From positions 69,518-133,517 of the forward strand of contig NZ_JBPJSQ010000004.1 in the NCBI RefSeq assembly GCF_051192575.1: a DNA stretch of 64,000 nt, written 5' to 3'. Below the pieces are notes generated by a model. The model was given only the letters and a program-made list of their open reading frames with translations, made no database searches and was not told the origin of the DNA. Source of the DNA: Aestuariimicrobium soli. GTDB taxonomy: Bacteria > Actinomycetota > Actinomycetes > Propionibacteriales > Propionibacteriaceae. The position numbers and the translations under genes were made by a program. Below, in pieces: positions 47,622-56,328 of the stretch; position 1 is the stretch's first letter, and the number at the start of each line of letters is the position of its first letter.

Positions 47622-50312
47622 TCAACCGTGGTCGGCGAGGGCCTCCACCGGGGTCGCTCGGGCGGCGATCGCCCCGGGAACCACCGAGGCCACCGCTGCG
47701 GCGACCACGGTCGCCACCGCACCAGCCGCCAGCGCCGGCCACGAGGTGCCGAAGCCTCCCCGCGGGAAGTCGAGCCGTCCCAGCAGGGCCTCGGCGCCCA
47801 GCCAGCCCAGGCCCGAACCCAGCACCACGGCCACGGCCACCGCGACCACGGCCATCAGCAGTGCCTCGACCAGCACCATCGTGCGCAGCCCGGCCCGACT
47901 GGTGCCCAGGGCCCGCAGCAGCGCCGACTCGCGCGTGCGCTCCAGCACCGCCAGCCCCAGCGTGTTGGCCACCGACACCACCCCGACCACGGCGACGATG
48001 CCCAGCAGGGCCGTCACCAGCCGCACGACGGCGTCGATGCGGTCGTTGACCAGCGCCTTCTCCTGCACGCTGCCGGTGGCGCCCAGGGCGGGGTTGTCGG
48101 GCAGCAGCCGGGCCATGATGCGTTCGACGAGGCCGGTGTCGGTGGCCGCCGAGGCATCCAGCCGCACCAGCATCAGCCCGTCCTTCGAGGCCAGCCCCAG
48201 TTTCGCGAAGGTGGCGGGCGCCACCGCCGCGACCTCGGGGCCGAGATTGCGCTCCACCACGCGCAGGGTGGCGGGGTTGCCGAACAGCGGCACCAGTTCG
48301 ATGGGGTCGCCCGGGTTCAGCCTGAGGTCGCGCATCTCATTGCTCGGCAGGCCGATCTCGCCCTCGGCCAGGCTGGCGTCACCCGTGGCCAGCCGGGCGG
48401 CCTCGGGGGTGATCTCGGCGACGGGCAGCACGCTGAACAGCCCCGGGTGGGCGATCATCGTGATCGGTTGGGTGGTGCGGAACATGGCCGCGTCGACCAC
48501 CCCGGGGGTGGCGGTGACCTCGTTCAACGCCCCGGGGCCGAACCCCAGATAGAGGCCGTCGGAATCCTTGGCCCCGGTGTCGACGCCGCCGTTGACCGGG
48601 TCGGAGGGCTCGGGGTCGAGCTTGGCCGACGCCAGGCTGAGGTCGACGGGATAGAGCTGGTCGAGCCGGGCGTGCGCGCCCGATCGTCCGACGCTGGCAC
48701 CGGCGAGCAGGCCCGCGAACACCAGCAGCGGCACCAGCATCGCCACGATGGCGCCACCGGTGCGCGACGGGTTGCGGCTGACATTGGCCGCGGCCACCAC
48801 CGGCACCGGACGACGGGCCACCCGCCCCACGAGGCGAGCCGCCCAGGGGCCGACCACCCGCATGCCGAGCAGGCTGGCAGCGGCGAGCACGGCGGCACCG
48901 GCGATCGTCCACCACAGGGCGCCCTGCTCCTTGGCCCACCCGGGCAGCCACACCCCGCACGCCAGCAGCGCGACCCCGACCACTGCCAGCCCGAGCGACA
49001 CGCAGGTCGCGCGCCGCTGGGCCGCGTGCGTGGGTGGCAGGGCGACGTGGCTGAGCGCCTCGAGCGGGGCGACCCGCGAGGCCGACCAGGCCGGGCCAGC
49101 GGCGGCCGCCAGGCTGACCGCGAGCGCGGCCAGCAGCGCCAGCCCGATCCGCGGCCACGGCACCACCAGCCCGAAGGTGAGCGTGCCGGGGCTGAGGGCC
49201 GAGGCCAGCCAGCCGCCACCGATGCCGACCGGCACCGCGACCAGCGCGCTCATCGCCCACAGCAGCCCGGCCTCCTGCACCATCCACGAGGCGGCCTGCC
49301 CGCGGTGGGCACCCACCGCGCGCAGCAGCGCGATCTGGCGGCGTCGGGCCGTGAGCAGCATGCGGTAGGTCGAGGTGATGGTGAGCGCCCCCACCGCCAG
49401 GGCCAGCACCGCGGCGCCGGTGACCACCCACGGCAGCCAGGCCAGCCCGCCCGCCGAGGTGGCCGCCGCCTCGTCGACGACCTCGGTGGCCAACCGCGGC
49501 TGGGCGACCGTCTTGAGAATGCCGATGTCGCTCAGCGCCGTCTGCACGCGCGCGACGGTGCCGTCGGGGTCGCTCGTGCTGACCAGCAGGTCGATGCCGA
49601 TGCCCTGCCCGGACGACCCGGGCGTCTGCTCGGCCGCCTTCTCGGGCCGGGGGATGGCGCCGGGAATCGGGGGCACCAGGGCGATGTCGTTGCGGGCGAA
49701 GAACGACTGCGTCACGTAGGCCGGGGTGCGCGTGTACTGCCCTCCCTCGGTGATGCCGACCACCGTCAACGACCCACCCGAGAGTCGGCTCAACTGCACG
49801 GTGTCGCCGAGGCGGGCGCCCAGGTCGTCCGCGGTCTGGCGGGTGAGCATCACCTCGTCGGGGGCGGCCGGGGTGCGGCCCTGTTCGGGTGGCGCCCACT
49901 GCAGGGAGGGGTCGTCCACGCTGGTGGTGAGCATCAGGTCGGCGCCGCGCGCGTCGTGGGTGACCAGCGAGCGCACTTGACTGAAGCGGGCGACGGCGGT
50001 CACGGCGGGGTCGGCGGCCAGCACCTTCTCGGCGGCGGTCAGCGCGGTGTCGCGGTCGCTGAGGGCGCGCCGGTTCGTCCACAGATGGGTCGCCACCACC
50101 ACGTCGGCGCGGCTGGCCCAGACGGCGCTGCGCTGCTTCACCGAGTGCGACTCGGTGGCGAGGTTCACCTGGCTGGCGACCAGGAAGGCGAGCGCGATGG
50201 TGGTGGCCAGCAGGGTGGCCAGGAACCTGGCCGGACGAAGCCGCAGCTCTTCGCGGGCCAGACGCCACGACAACCAGGTGCGGCGCGCGGGGCGGGCGGT
50301 CGTGGAGGACAT
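47622..50312 (-). CDS. FtsX-like ABC transporter permease (MacB/LolC type)
   Basis: 896 residues. N-terminal TM (FLATLLATTIALAFLVASQV), a large extracytoplasmic MacB-type domain, then two FtsX domains: one around 250-375 (ITSTYRMLLTARRRQIALLR) and one at the C-terminus around 770-885 (VSVANTLGLAVLERTRESAL, then LRALGTSRAGLRTMVLVEAL). Such proteins partner an ATPase encoded next to them and move lipids, peptides or drugs by mechanotransmission. Here no ATPase gene lies on either side, so the partner must be elsewhere or the gene is an orphan after rearrangement. Start ATG 50312; no clear Shine-Dalgarno. Confidence 0.88.
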   Translation of the reverse strand: MSSTTARPARRTWLSWRLAREELRLRPARFLATLLATTIALAFLVASQVNLATESHSVKQRSAVWASRADVVVATHLWTNRRALSDRDTALTAAEKVLAADPAVTAVARFSQVRSLVTHDARGADLMLTTSVDDPSLQWAPPEQGRTPAAPDEVMLTRQTADDLGARLGDTVQLSRLSGGSLTVVGITEGGQYTRTPAYVTQSFFARNDIALVPPIPGAIPRPEKAAEQTPGSSGQGIGIDLLVSTSDPDGTVARVQTALSDIGILKTVAQPRLATEVVDEAAATSAGGLAWLPWVVTGAAVLALAVGALTITSTYRMLLTARRRQIALLRAVGAHRGQAASWMVQEAGLLWAMSALVAVPVGIGGGWLASALSPGTLTFGLVVPWPRIGLALLAALAVSLAAAAGPAWSASRVAPLEALSHVALPPTHAAQRRATCVSLGLAVVGVALLACGVWLPGWAKEQGALWWTIAGAAVLAAASLLGMRVVGPWAARLVGRVARRPVPVVAAANVSRNPSRTGGAIVAMLVPLLVFAGLLAGASVGRSGAHARLDQLYPVDLSLASAKLDPEPSDPVNGGVDTGAKDSDGLYLGFGPGALNEVTATPGVVDAAMFRTTQPITMIAHPGLFSVLPVAEITPEAARLATGDASLAEGEIGLPSNEMRDLRLNPGDPIELVPLFGNPATLRVVERNLGPEVAAVAPATFAKLGLASKDGLMLVRLDASAATDTGLVERIMARLLPDNPALGATGSVQEKALVNDRIDAVVRLVTALLGIVAVVGVVSVANTLGLAVLERTRESALLRALGTSRAGLRTMVLVEALLMAVVAVAVAVVLGSGLGWLGAEALLGRLDFPRGGFGTSWPALAAGAVATVVAAAVASVVPGAIAARATPVEALADHG

Positions 50313-50382
50313 GCCTCAGCCTCTCACGCCGAGGTTCTGCCGCGGCGCGCGCCCGTACCCGGGCCCCGGCTAGGCTGCTGGG

Positions 50383-51615
50383 GTGCCCGCAGACCCTCCC
50401 GGTGGACGACTCCGCATCGCCCAGCTCGCCAACTTCGTGGGCCCCGTCTCGGGTGGCATGAAGGTCGCCATCAACCAGCTCGGCCGGGGCTACGTCGCGG
50501 CCGGCCACGAGCGCATCCTGGTGATTCCGGGGGAGGTCGACTCGACCGAGGAGGACGAGGACGGCGTCGTCGTGCGGGTGCGCGCCCCCCGCATCTCGCG
50601 GGACTACCGCATGATCGCCCGACCCTGGCGCGCGCTCGACGTGCTCGACCGCTTCCGTCCGACCACCATCGAGGTCAGCGACAAGTGGACGCTGTCGCCG
50701 GCCGCCCGCTGGGCCCGCCGCCGCGGCATCGGCTCGATCCTGTTCAGCCACGAACGCCTCGACGACATGCTCGGCATGTGGCTGCGCCGCCAGTTCGGCG
50801 TCGAATCGGCGGTCGGTGGCCTGAACCGGCAACTCTCCAAGACCTTCGACGCGGTGGTCACCACCAGCCAGTACGCGGCCGCCGAGTTCGAGAACACCGG
50901 CGCCCGGCTGTGGCACGTGCCGCTGGGAGTCGACCTGGAGACCTTCCACCCCACGGTCGGACGGCCCGTCGACGACGGGGTGCTCAAGCTGTGCTACGTC
51001 GGCCGCATGAGCCGCGAGAAGAGCCCGCACCTGGCGGTCAACGCGGTCAAGGAACTGCATCGCCGCGGGCATCGGGTGCGCCTCGACATGTACGGCGTCG
51101 GCCCGCACCTGGAGGAATTGAAGGAGTTGGCGGCCGACGCCCCCATCGTCTTCCACGGCTTCGTGAAGGGGCGCGACGAGGTGGCCCGCAGGTTCGCCGA
51201 GCACGACGTCTCGCTGTCGATCTGCCCCGCCGAGACGTTCGGCCTCGCGGTGCTCGAGGCGATGGCCTGCGGTACCCCGGTGGTCACCGCCACCCGCGGC
51301 GGCGCCCACGAGCTGGTCGACGTGACGTCGGGGGAGTCGGGGGCACCCGATCCGCGCGGCATCGCCGATGCCGTCGAGCGCCTCGTCCCACGACTGTCGG
51401 ACGACCTACGGCGCACGACCCGGCAGCGGGCCGAGCAGTACACCTGGCGGTCGTCGGTCGAGCGGATGCTCGCGCTGCACCATCACCTCGCCGAACCCGC
51501 CAGCCGCGCGGCGTGGCTGGCGGGGCAGCAACCGACGATCAGCGACAGCCATGACCACGACCGCTGGCACCACGACAGCAGGGATCACGAGAGCAGGGGG
51601 GACTGGGACCGATGA
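50383..51615 (+). CDS. GT4-family glycosyltransferase
   Basis: 410 residues, GT-B fold. The N-terminal domain starts LRIAQLANFVGPVSGGMKVA; the C-terminal donor site has CYVGRMSREKSPHLAVNAV and the E-x7-E motif AETFGLAVLEAMACGTPVV, with the conserved HGF (VFHGFVKGRDE). It resembles actinobacterial mannosyl/glucosyl transferases of cell-envelope assembly (MgtA/PimB-like); donor and acceptor are not certain. The last ~30 residues form a His/Asp/Arg-rich tail (SHDHDRWHHDSRDHESRG), unusual for the family and possibly metal-binding. GTG 50383 is preceded 6 bp upstream by TAGGCT (leaderless). The stop overlaps the next gene (ATGA). Confidence 0.88.
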   Translation: MPADPPGGRLRIAQLANFVGPVSGGMKVAINQLGRGYVAAGHERILVIPGEVDSTEEDEDGVVVRVRAPRISRDYRMIARPWRALDVLDRFRPTTIEVSDKWTLSPAARWARRRGIGSILFSHERLDDMLGMWLRRQFGVESAVGGLNRQLSKTFDAVVTTSQYAAAEFENTGARLWHVPLGVDLETFHPTVGRPVDDGVLKLCYVGRMSREKSPHLAVNAVKELHRRGHRVRLDMYGVGPHLEELKELAADAPIVFHGFVKGRDEVARRFAEHDVSLSICPAETFGLAVLEAMACGTPVVTATRGGAHELVDVTSGESGAPDPRGIADAVERLVPRLSDDLRRTTRQRAEQYTWRSSVERMLALHHHLAEPASRAAWLAGQQPTISDSHDHDRWHHDSRDHESRGDWDR

Positions 51616-52226
51616 CGTTCACGACCGCAGCACGACTGGGGCTGGTGCTCACGGCGGCCGCCGCCGCTCCGATGGTGGCGCTCGCGCCCGCTCCCGAAGG
51701 CACCGGCGCCACCGCTGATGACCTGGTGCGCGAGGCGCGATCGTCCGGGCTCGAAGGGTGGGAGCTGGTCGACCGGGCGAACGACCTGGTGCACGGCGCC
51801 TACGACCACTACTCGGCCTGGCACCTGTGGGAGTCGCCGGCCACCTCGCTGGCCCACGGGCGGGGCTCGTCGGTGCAGGTGAACCGCGTGCTCGCGCAGG
51901 TGCTCACCGCGCTGGGGTTCGAGGTCGAGCTGGTGCACGCCGCGCGGGTGCGTTTCGGACGACACCCCTGGTGGCACGCGGGCCACCTCTGGGCGCGGGT
52001 CACGATCGCCGGCGAGCAGCGCGACGTCTGCGCCATGACCGAGGGCAATCGGGCGGGCCGGGTGGCGTTCACCCCGCTCACTGAGGTGCGCGAGGTGCAC
52101 CCGTGGACGATCCCCGCGGTGACCGCCGGGCTCGCCCCGTTCGTGGTGGTGCAGGTCTGGCGGCAGCTGGTGCTCGGTGACGAGGTGCCCGGCTGGATGT
52201 ACCGGCCCTTCGGCGAGCTGGCCTGA
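51612..52226 (+). CDS. Transglutaminase-like protein, catalytic Cys apparently replaced by Ser
   Basis: 204 residues, translationally coupled to the glycosyltransferase (ATGA overlap). An N-terminal hydrophobic stretch (LGLVLTAAAAAPMVALAPAP) may be a signal or lie near the membrane. The middle resembles the transglutaminase/NAT papain-like core: GRGSSVQVNRVLAQVLTALG where a Cys normally starts the helix, then ELVHAARV, WWHAGHLWARVTIAG (His) and RDVCAMTEGN (Asp). The Cys position holds Ser (GSS), so peptidase/transferase chemistry is doubtful. It may be a binding or scaffolding partner of the glycosyltransferase. The fold call is from motif spacing only. Confidence 0.55.
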   Translation: MTFTTAARLGLVLTAAAAAPMVALAPAPEGTGATADDLVREARSSGLEGWELVDRANDLVHGAYDHYSAWHLWESPATSLAHGRGSSVQVNRVLAQVLTALGFEVELVHAARVRFGRHPWWHAGHLWARVTIAGEQRDVCAMTEGNRAGRVAFTPLTEVREVHPWTIPAVTAGLAPFVVVQVWRQLVLGDEVPGWMYRPFGELA

Positions 52227-52399
52227 GCCGGCCCCGTCGGCACCCTTTCGCTCGCTCGACATTTCGCGCGCTCGTCGTGAGCGCTTGACCCTGCTCTGCG
52301 TGAGACGCGCTTGACCTTCCACTGTGAATCGATTTAACGTCTGGTGAATCCATTTACATCGCTCGCACCCGCGAGCGAGAGATCACAAGGCGGTGAAGG
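52227..52399 (+). promoter_or_regulatory. Promoter and LacI-type operators of the beta-galactoside operon
   Basis: Promoter TTGACC (52311-52316), 16-bp spacer, TTTAAC (52333-52338). The palindrome-like TGAATCGATTTA (52325-52336), centred on CG as in LacI-family sites, overlaps the -10. A second copy, TGAATCCATTTA (52345-52356), lies 20 bp on, over the expected start site. Binding of a repressor would block RNA polymerase. A repeat GCGCTTGACC (52281 and 52307) duplicates the -35 region. Shine-Dalgarno AAGGCGGTGAAGG before ATG 52400. The LacI-family gene at the end of the operon is the likely regulator. Confidence 0.65.
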
Positions 52400-53524
52400 A
52401 TGGCGCAGACGGTCGTCGAACCCACGACCCACCTGGGCAGCGGACCCCGCACCATCGTGGCGGAGGCGCCCCTGGCCCCTCGCAGTTCGAGTCGGGTGCA
52501 CCTGCCGGGGCCTCTGGGAGCCGGCCGTGCCCGCTTCTTCCTGCGACGCGTCGGTGCCTACCTGGTTGTGGCCTGGGCCGCGGTCACGCTGAACTTCGTG
52601 ATCCCGCGCTTCATGCCGGGCGACCCGGCCGAGGCGGTGCTGCGCCGCATTCAGTTCAACACCGGACGAGCCCCGTCGCTGGACGAGATCGCCGCCGTGC
52701 GACGCATCTACGGTGACCCGCAGAAGAACATCCTGGGCCAGTACCTCGACTACTGGTCGGGCGTGGTGCACTTCGACTTCGGCGTCTCGACCACCAGCTA
52801 CCCGACCCCGGTCTCGGAGCTGATCCTGCAGGCCCTGCCGTGGACGGTCTTCTTGGTGGGTGCCACCACCATCATCGCGTGGCTGATCGGCACCGCCCTC
52901 GGCGCCCTGATGGGCTGGAAGCCGGGCAACACGTTCGACTCGATCTTCGCCCCCGTGACCACGTTCTTCCACGCCTTCCCCGGGTTCTGGCTGGGTCTGG
53001 TGCTCCTGTGGATCTTCGCCATCAAGCTCGAGTGGTTCCCCGTCTCGGGTGGCTACGACCCGAATGTTCCCTACTCCCTGGGCAACTTCTGGTTCGTGAT
53101 GTCGGTGATCTTCTACGGGGCGCTGCCGATGTTCGCCCTGATCTTCATCGGGTTCAACGGCTGGCTGTTCTCGATGCGCAACGTGATGGTGGCCACCGTC
53201 ACCGAGGACTACGTGCTGCTGGCCCGCGCCAAGGGCCTGCGCGAGTCGACGGTGCTCACCCGCTACGCCGCCCGCAACGCCCTGCTGCCCAACGTCACCG
53301 GCCTGGCGATGGCGATCGGCGGCGTGATCGGCGGCACGGTGCTGATCGAGGCCGTGTTCACCTACCCGGGCATGGGCTTCCTGCTGCAGAACGCCATCAG
53401 CCAGCACGACTTCCCGACCATGCAGACGGTGCTGCTGATGCTCACCGCCTGCGCGATCGTGGCCAACTTCGTGGCCGACTCCATCTACGTCCTGCTCGAC
53501 CCGCGGGTCGCCGACACCAACTGA
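52400..53524 (+). CDS. Opp-type ABC transporter permease (DppB/OppB family)
   Basis: 374 residues with ~50 extra residues before TM1 (RRVGAYLVVAWAAVTLNFVI). Contains the family loop PRFMPGDPAEAVLRRIQ, an EAA-type loop (YVLLARAKGLRESTVLTRYA) and the C-terminal TVLIEAVFTYPGMGFLLQNA. Forms the channel with the next permease. Family members carry oligopeptides or, in many thermophiles and actinobacteria, oligosaccharides; operon context with a beta-galactosidase favours galactosides. Confidence 0.92.
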   Translation: MAQTVVEPTTHLGSGPRTIVAEAPLAPRSSSRVHLPGPLGAGRARFFLRRVGAYLVVAWAAVTLNFVIPRFMPGDPAEAVLRRIQFNTGRAPSLDEIAAVRRIYGDPQKNILGQYLDYWSGVVHFDFGVSTTSYPTPVSELILQALPWTVFLVGATTIIAWLIGTALGALMGWKPGNTFDSIFAPVTTFFHAFPGFWLGLVLLWIFAIKLEWFPVSGGYDPNVPYSLGNFWFVMSVIFYGALPMFALIFIGFNGWLFSMRNVMVATVTEDYVLLARAKGLRESTVLTRYAARNALLPNVTGLAMAIGGVIGGTVLIEAVFTYPGMGFLLQNAISQHDFPTMQTVLLMLTACAIVANFVADSIYVLLDPRVADTN

Positions 53525-53534
53525 GGAGCAACCG

Positions 53535-54464
53535 ATGTTCGAAGGATTCCTCAAGAACCGGCGCGTGCAGTGGGGGCTGGGCATCTTCGGCCTGTTCGTG
53601 GTGGTCGCCGTCTTCGGCGACCTGCTGATCAAGCTGGTCGGCTACGGCCCGCTCGAGGTCGACTACGACTCGCTGCACACCCCGCCCGGTGTCGGTGGCC
53701 ACCTGTTGGGCACCACCATCTCGGGGCAGGACGTGCTGGCGCAGCTGATCTCTGGCGCCCGCGGTTCGATGGCGGTCGGCACCCTGTCGGCCGTGCTGGC
53801 CATCGCCCTGGGCGCGTTCATCGGCGTCTCGTCCGGCTTCTTCGGCGGCATGTACGACACCGTGATGAACGGCGTCACCAATGTGTTCATGACGATGCCG
53901 TCGTTCGCGCTGACGCTGATCGCGGCCGGCTACATCTCGGCCGCCGGCGGCCCGGGCAGCAATGCCATGGGCTGGGCACTGATGGCCTTCCTGATCGGCA
54001 TCTTCGAGTGGCCGGGCATGGCCCGTTACCTGCGCGCCCAGACGCTGACGCTGCGCGGGCGCGACTGGGCGATGGCCACCAAACTGCTCGGTGAGTCGCG
54101 CATGCGGATGATCTTCTCGGAGGTCTTCCCGCACCTGCTGGGCATCGTCTCGGCCACGTTCCTGCGCGCCATCATGGCCGGCATCCTCGCCGAGGCCGGT
54201 CTGAACTTCCTCGGCGTCTCCACCGGAGGCGTCATCAGCTGGGGAACCATGATCACCAATGCCCAGAGCCAGGGTGCGCTCACCCTCGGTTGGTGGTGGT
54301 GGTTCCTCACCCCAGGTTTGGCCATTGCGTTCATCGGCACCGCCGCCGCGCTGGTCAATTTCGGCCTCGACGAGGTCACCAATCCGAAGCTCCGCACGGG
54401 CAACTCCCGCGCGGTGAATCGCTTCATCAAGGCCCAGCGGCGTGCCGCCCGGGTCAACGCCTGA
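53535..54464 (+). CDS. Opp-type ABC transporter permease (DppC/OppC family)
   Basis: 309 residues, 10 bases after the DppB-type gene, with GGAGCAACC as ribosome site. Signatures are HLLGTTISGQDVLAQLISGA (FGTDxxGRD-like) and the EAA loop RDWAMATKLLGESRMRMIFS. Five to six TM helices. Lys/Arg-rich C-terminus. Pairs with the upstream permease. Confidence 0.92.
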   Translation: MFEGFLKNRRVQWGLGIFGLFVVVAVFGDLLIKLVGYGPLEVDYDSLHTPPGVGGHLLGTTISGQDVLAQLISGARGSMAVGTLSAVLAIALGAFIGVSSGFFGGMYDTVMNGVTNVFMTMPSFALTLIAAGYISAAGGPGSNAMGWALMAFLIGIFEWPGMARYLRAQTLTLRGRDWAMATKLLGESRMRMIFSEVFPHLLGIVSATFLRAIMAGILAEAGLNFLGVSTGGVISWGTMITNAQSQGALTLGWWWWFLTPGLAIAFIGTAAALVNFGLDEVTNPKLRTGNSRAVNRFIKAQRRAARVNA

Positions 54465-54493
54465 CCCATCATTCCCCCGGAAGGAAACCCATC

Positions 54494-56209
54494 ATGGCTG
54501 ACATGCGTCTCGCACGCCGGTCCCTGTTCCTGGCAGCAGCTGCTGTTGCCGGCACCGGAGTCCTCGCCTCGTGCAGCTTCGACAAGACCACCGATGCCTC
54601 GTCCACGACCAGCGGGTCGAAGGGCGGCGCGGGTGACAAGCAGTACACCATCAACACCCTCAACCTGAACTGCTTCGGGCCTCGTCCGTCGTTCGTCAAC
54701 AACTTCTCGCCGAGCTCGCCGGCCGAGGGTGTCATCGGCACCGGCTTCCTCTACGAGACCCTGCTGTGGACCGACCGCATCAACGGCAACGAGCTGAAGC
54801 CTTGGCTCGCCGAGAGCTTCGAGTTCGACCGCGCCAAGCGCACCATGTCGATCAAGCTGCGCTCCGATGCGAAGTGGTCGGACGGCCAGCCCGTCACGGC
54901 AGACGACGTCGTCTACACCGTGGTGGACATGCCGGCGCAGGCCGAGAAGCAGAAGGCCAACGCCCAGACCTACCCGTTCACCGCCAAGAAGGTGGACGAC
55001 CTCACCGTCGAGTTCAGCTGGCCCGAGGACAAGGCCGACATCGAGGGCGACCGCGCCGTCGGTGCCGTGCGTCCGAAGCCGAAGCACGTCTACGAGAAGC
55101 AGAACCTGGCGACCTGGACCAATGCCGACAAGCCGGTCACCTCGACCCCGCTCACCCTCGAGCGGTTCACGCCCCAGCAGGTCACCTTCGCGGTGCGTGA
55201 CGACCACTTCAACGGCAAGATCCCGCACGTCAAGAAGGTCAACTGGGTGACGTACGGCTCGGCCGACGTCGGCAAGAACCTGATGCTGCAGGGCAAGATC
55301 GACATCGCCACCCTGTCGCTGCAGAACCCCGAGGAGACCTTCGTCAAGCAGGGCGAGGGCAACAAGTACTGGACGGTGTACGCCAACTCGTCCGAGGGCT
55401 TCATCTTCAACTGCGGCAAGGCTCCGTTCAACGACGTGGCCGTGCGCAAGGCCGTCTACGCGGCCATCGACACCGACAAGCTGCACTCGCTGTACGACAT
55501 CGGCCTGCCCTCGATCAGCCCGACGGGTCTCGATCCGCAGGTGTGGGGCGACCAGGTCAAGCCCGAGCTGACCGAGCCGCACAAGGCCGACACCGAGGGA
55601 GCCAAGAAGACCCTGGCCGACGCCGGCTGGACCGTCGTGGGCGGCAACCTCACCAAGGACGGCAAGTCCTACCCGATCAGCTACAAGGTGGTCGCCGACT
55701 ACACCAACTGGTCGACCTGGGGCGATGGCGTCAAGGACCAGCTGAAGTCGGTGCTGGGCATCGACTGCAAGGTGCTGCGCGTGCCTGACGCCCAGATCTG
55801 GGAGCAGTACAACAAGGGTGAGTTCGACTTCGGCATGAGCTGGGTGGCCGGTGGTACCCACATGGCCAACATCTACGCCGACCTCGACTCGGCCAGCGCC
55901 GTGGCGGTGGGTGAGGAAGCCACCGCCAACGCGGGCCGCGTCAAGGATCCTGAGCTCGACAAGCTGCTCGCGCAGGCCAAGGCCGAGACCGATGCCGACA
56001 AGCTGAAGGAGCTCGGCTACCAGATGCAGCAGCTGGTCGTCGACAAGTGCTACATCGGCCCCGTGAACCCCGGTGCCAACTTCATCGAGGCCAGCGGCAA
56101 GAACTGGACCGGGTGGCCCGACAAGCTCGAGGGCGACGCGCCGGTGCCGCTGGTGTACGGCACCGCCGACACCTGGAAGCTGCTGCAGGCACTCACGCCC
56201 ACCAAGTGA
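54494..56209 (+). CDS. Opp-type substrate-binding lipoprotein (family 5)
   Basis: 571 residues from ATG 54494 (AAGGAAACCC upstream). Signal peptide with RR at 8-9 followed by SLFL, compatible with Tat export; lipobox VLASC (Cys 27). The mature part is a family-5 solute-binding protein: YETLLWTDRINGNELKPWLA, SDAKWSDGQPVTADDVVYTV and AVRKAVYAAIDTDKLHSLYD. It probably binds beta-galactosides or related oligosaccharides for the operon's transporter; the cellobiose- and galactoside-binding members of this family give a precedent. The ligand cannot be read from the sequence. Confidence 0.9.
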   Translation: MADMRLARRSLFLAAAAVAGTGVLASCSFDKTTDASSTTSGSKGGAGDKQYTINTLNLNCFGPRPSFVNNFSPSSPAEGVIGTGFLYETLLWTDRINGNELKPWLAESFEFDRAKRTMSIKLRSDAKWSDGQPVTADDVVYTVVDMPAQAEKQKANAQTYPFTAKKVDDLTVEFSWPEDKADIEGDRAVGAVRPKPKHVYEKQNLATWTNADKPVTSTPLTLERFTPQQVTFAVRDDHFNGKIPHVKKVNWVTYGSADVGKNLMLQGKIDIATLSLQNPEETFVKQGEGNKYWTVYANSSEGFIFNCGKAPFNDVAVRKAVYAAIDTDKLHSLYDIGLPSISPTGLDPQVWGDQVKPELTEPHKADTEGAKKTLADAGWTVVGGNLTKDGKSYPISYKVVADYTNWSTWGDGVKDQLKSVLGIDCKVLRVPDAQIWEQYNKGEFDFGMSWVAGGTHMANIYADLDSASAVAVGEEATANAGRVKDPELDKLLAQAKAETDADKLKELGYQMQQLVVDKCYIGPVNPGANFIEASGKNWTGWPDKLEGDAPVPLVYGTADTWKLLQALTPTK

Positions 56210-56328
56210 GCTGATCACCCGATCGACCCCGGGAGGGGACGAGCCTGCGGCTGCCGGCTCGTCCCTTCCCGCGGGGAACCCCATCTGACCCACACGCCAC
56301 CGGACCCAAACGCCATCTGAGGAGAGTC

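Noticed and set aside
47520..51554. Very long + strand open frame (1344 codons) across the permease gene and into the glycosyltransferase
   Set aside because: Low-complexity Arg/Gly/Gln composition with no recognisable domain; it is the shadow of the real minus-strand permease and plus-strand GT4 genes in GC-rich DNA.
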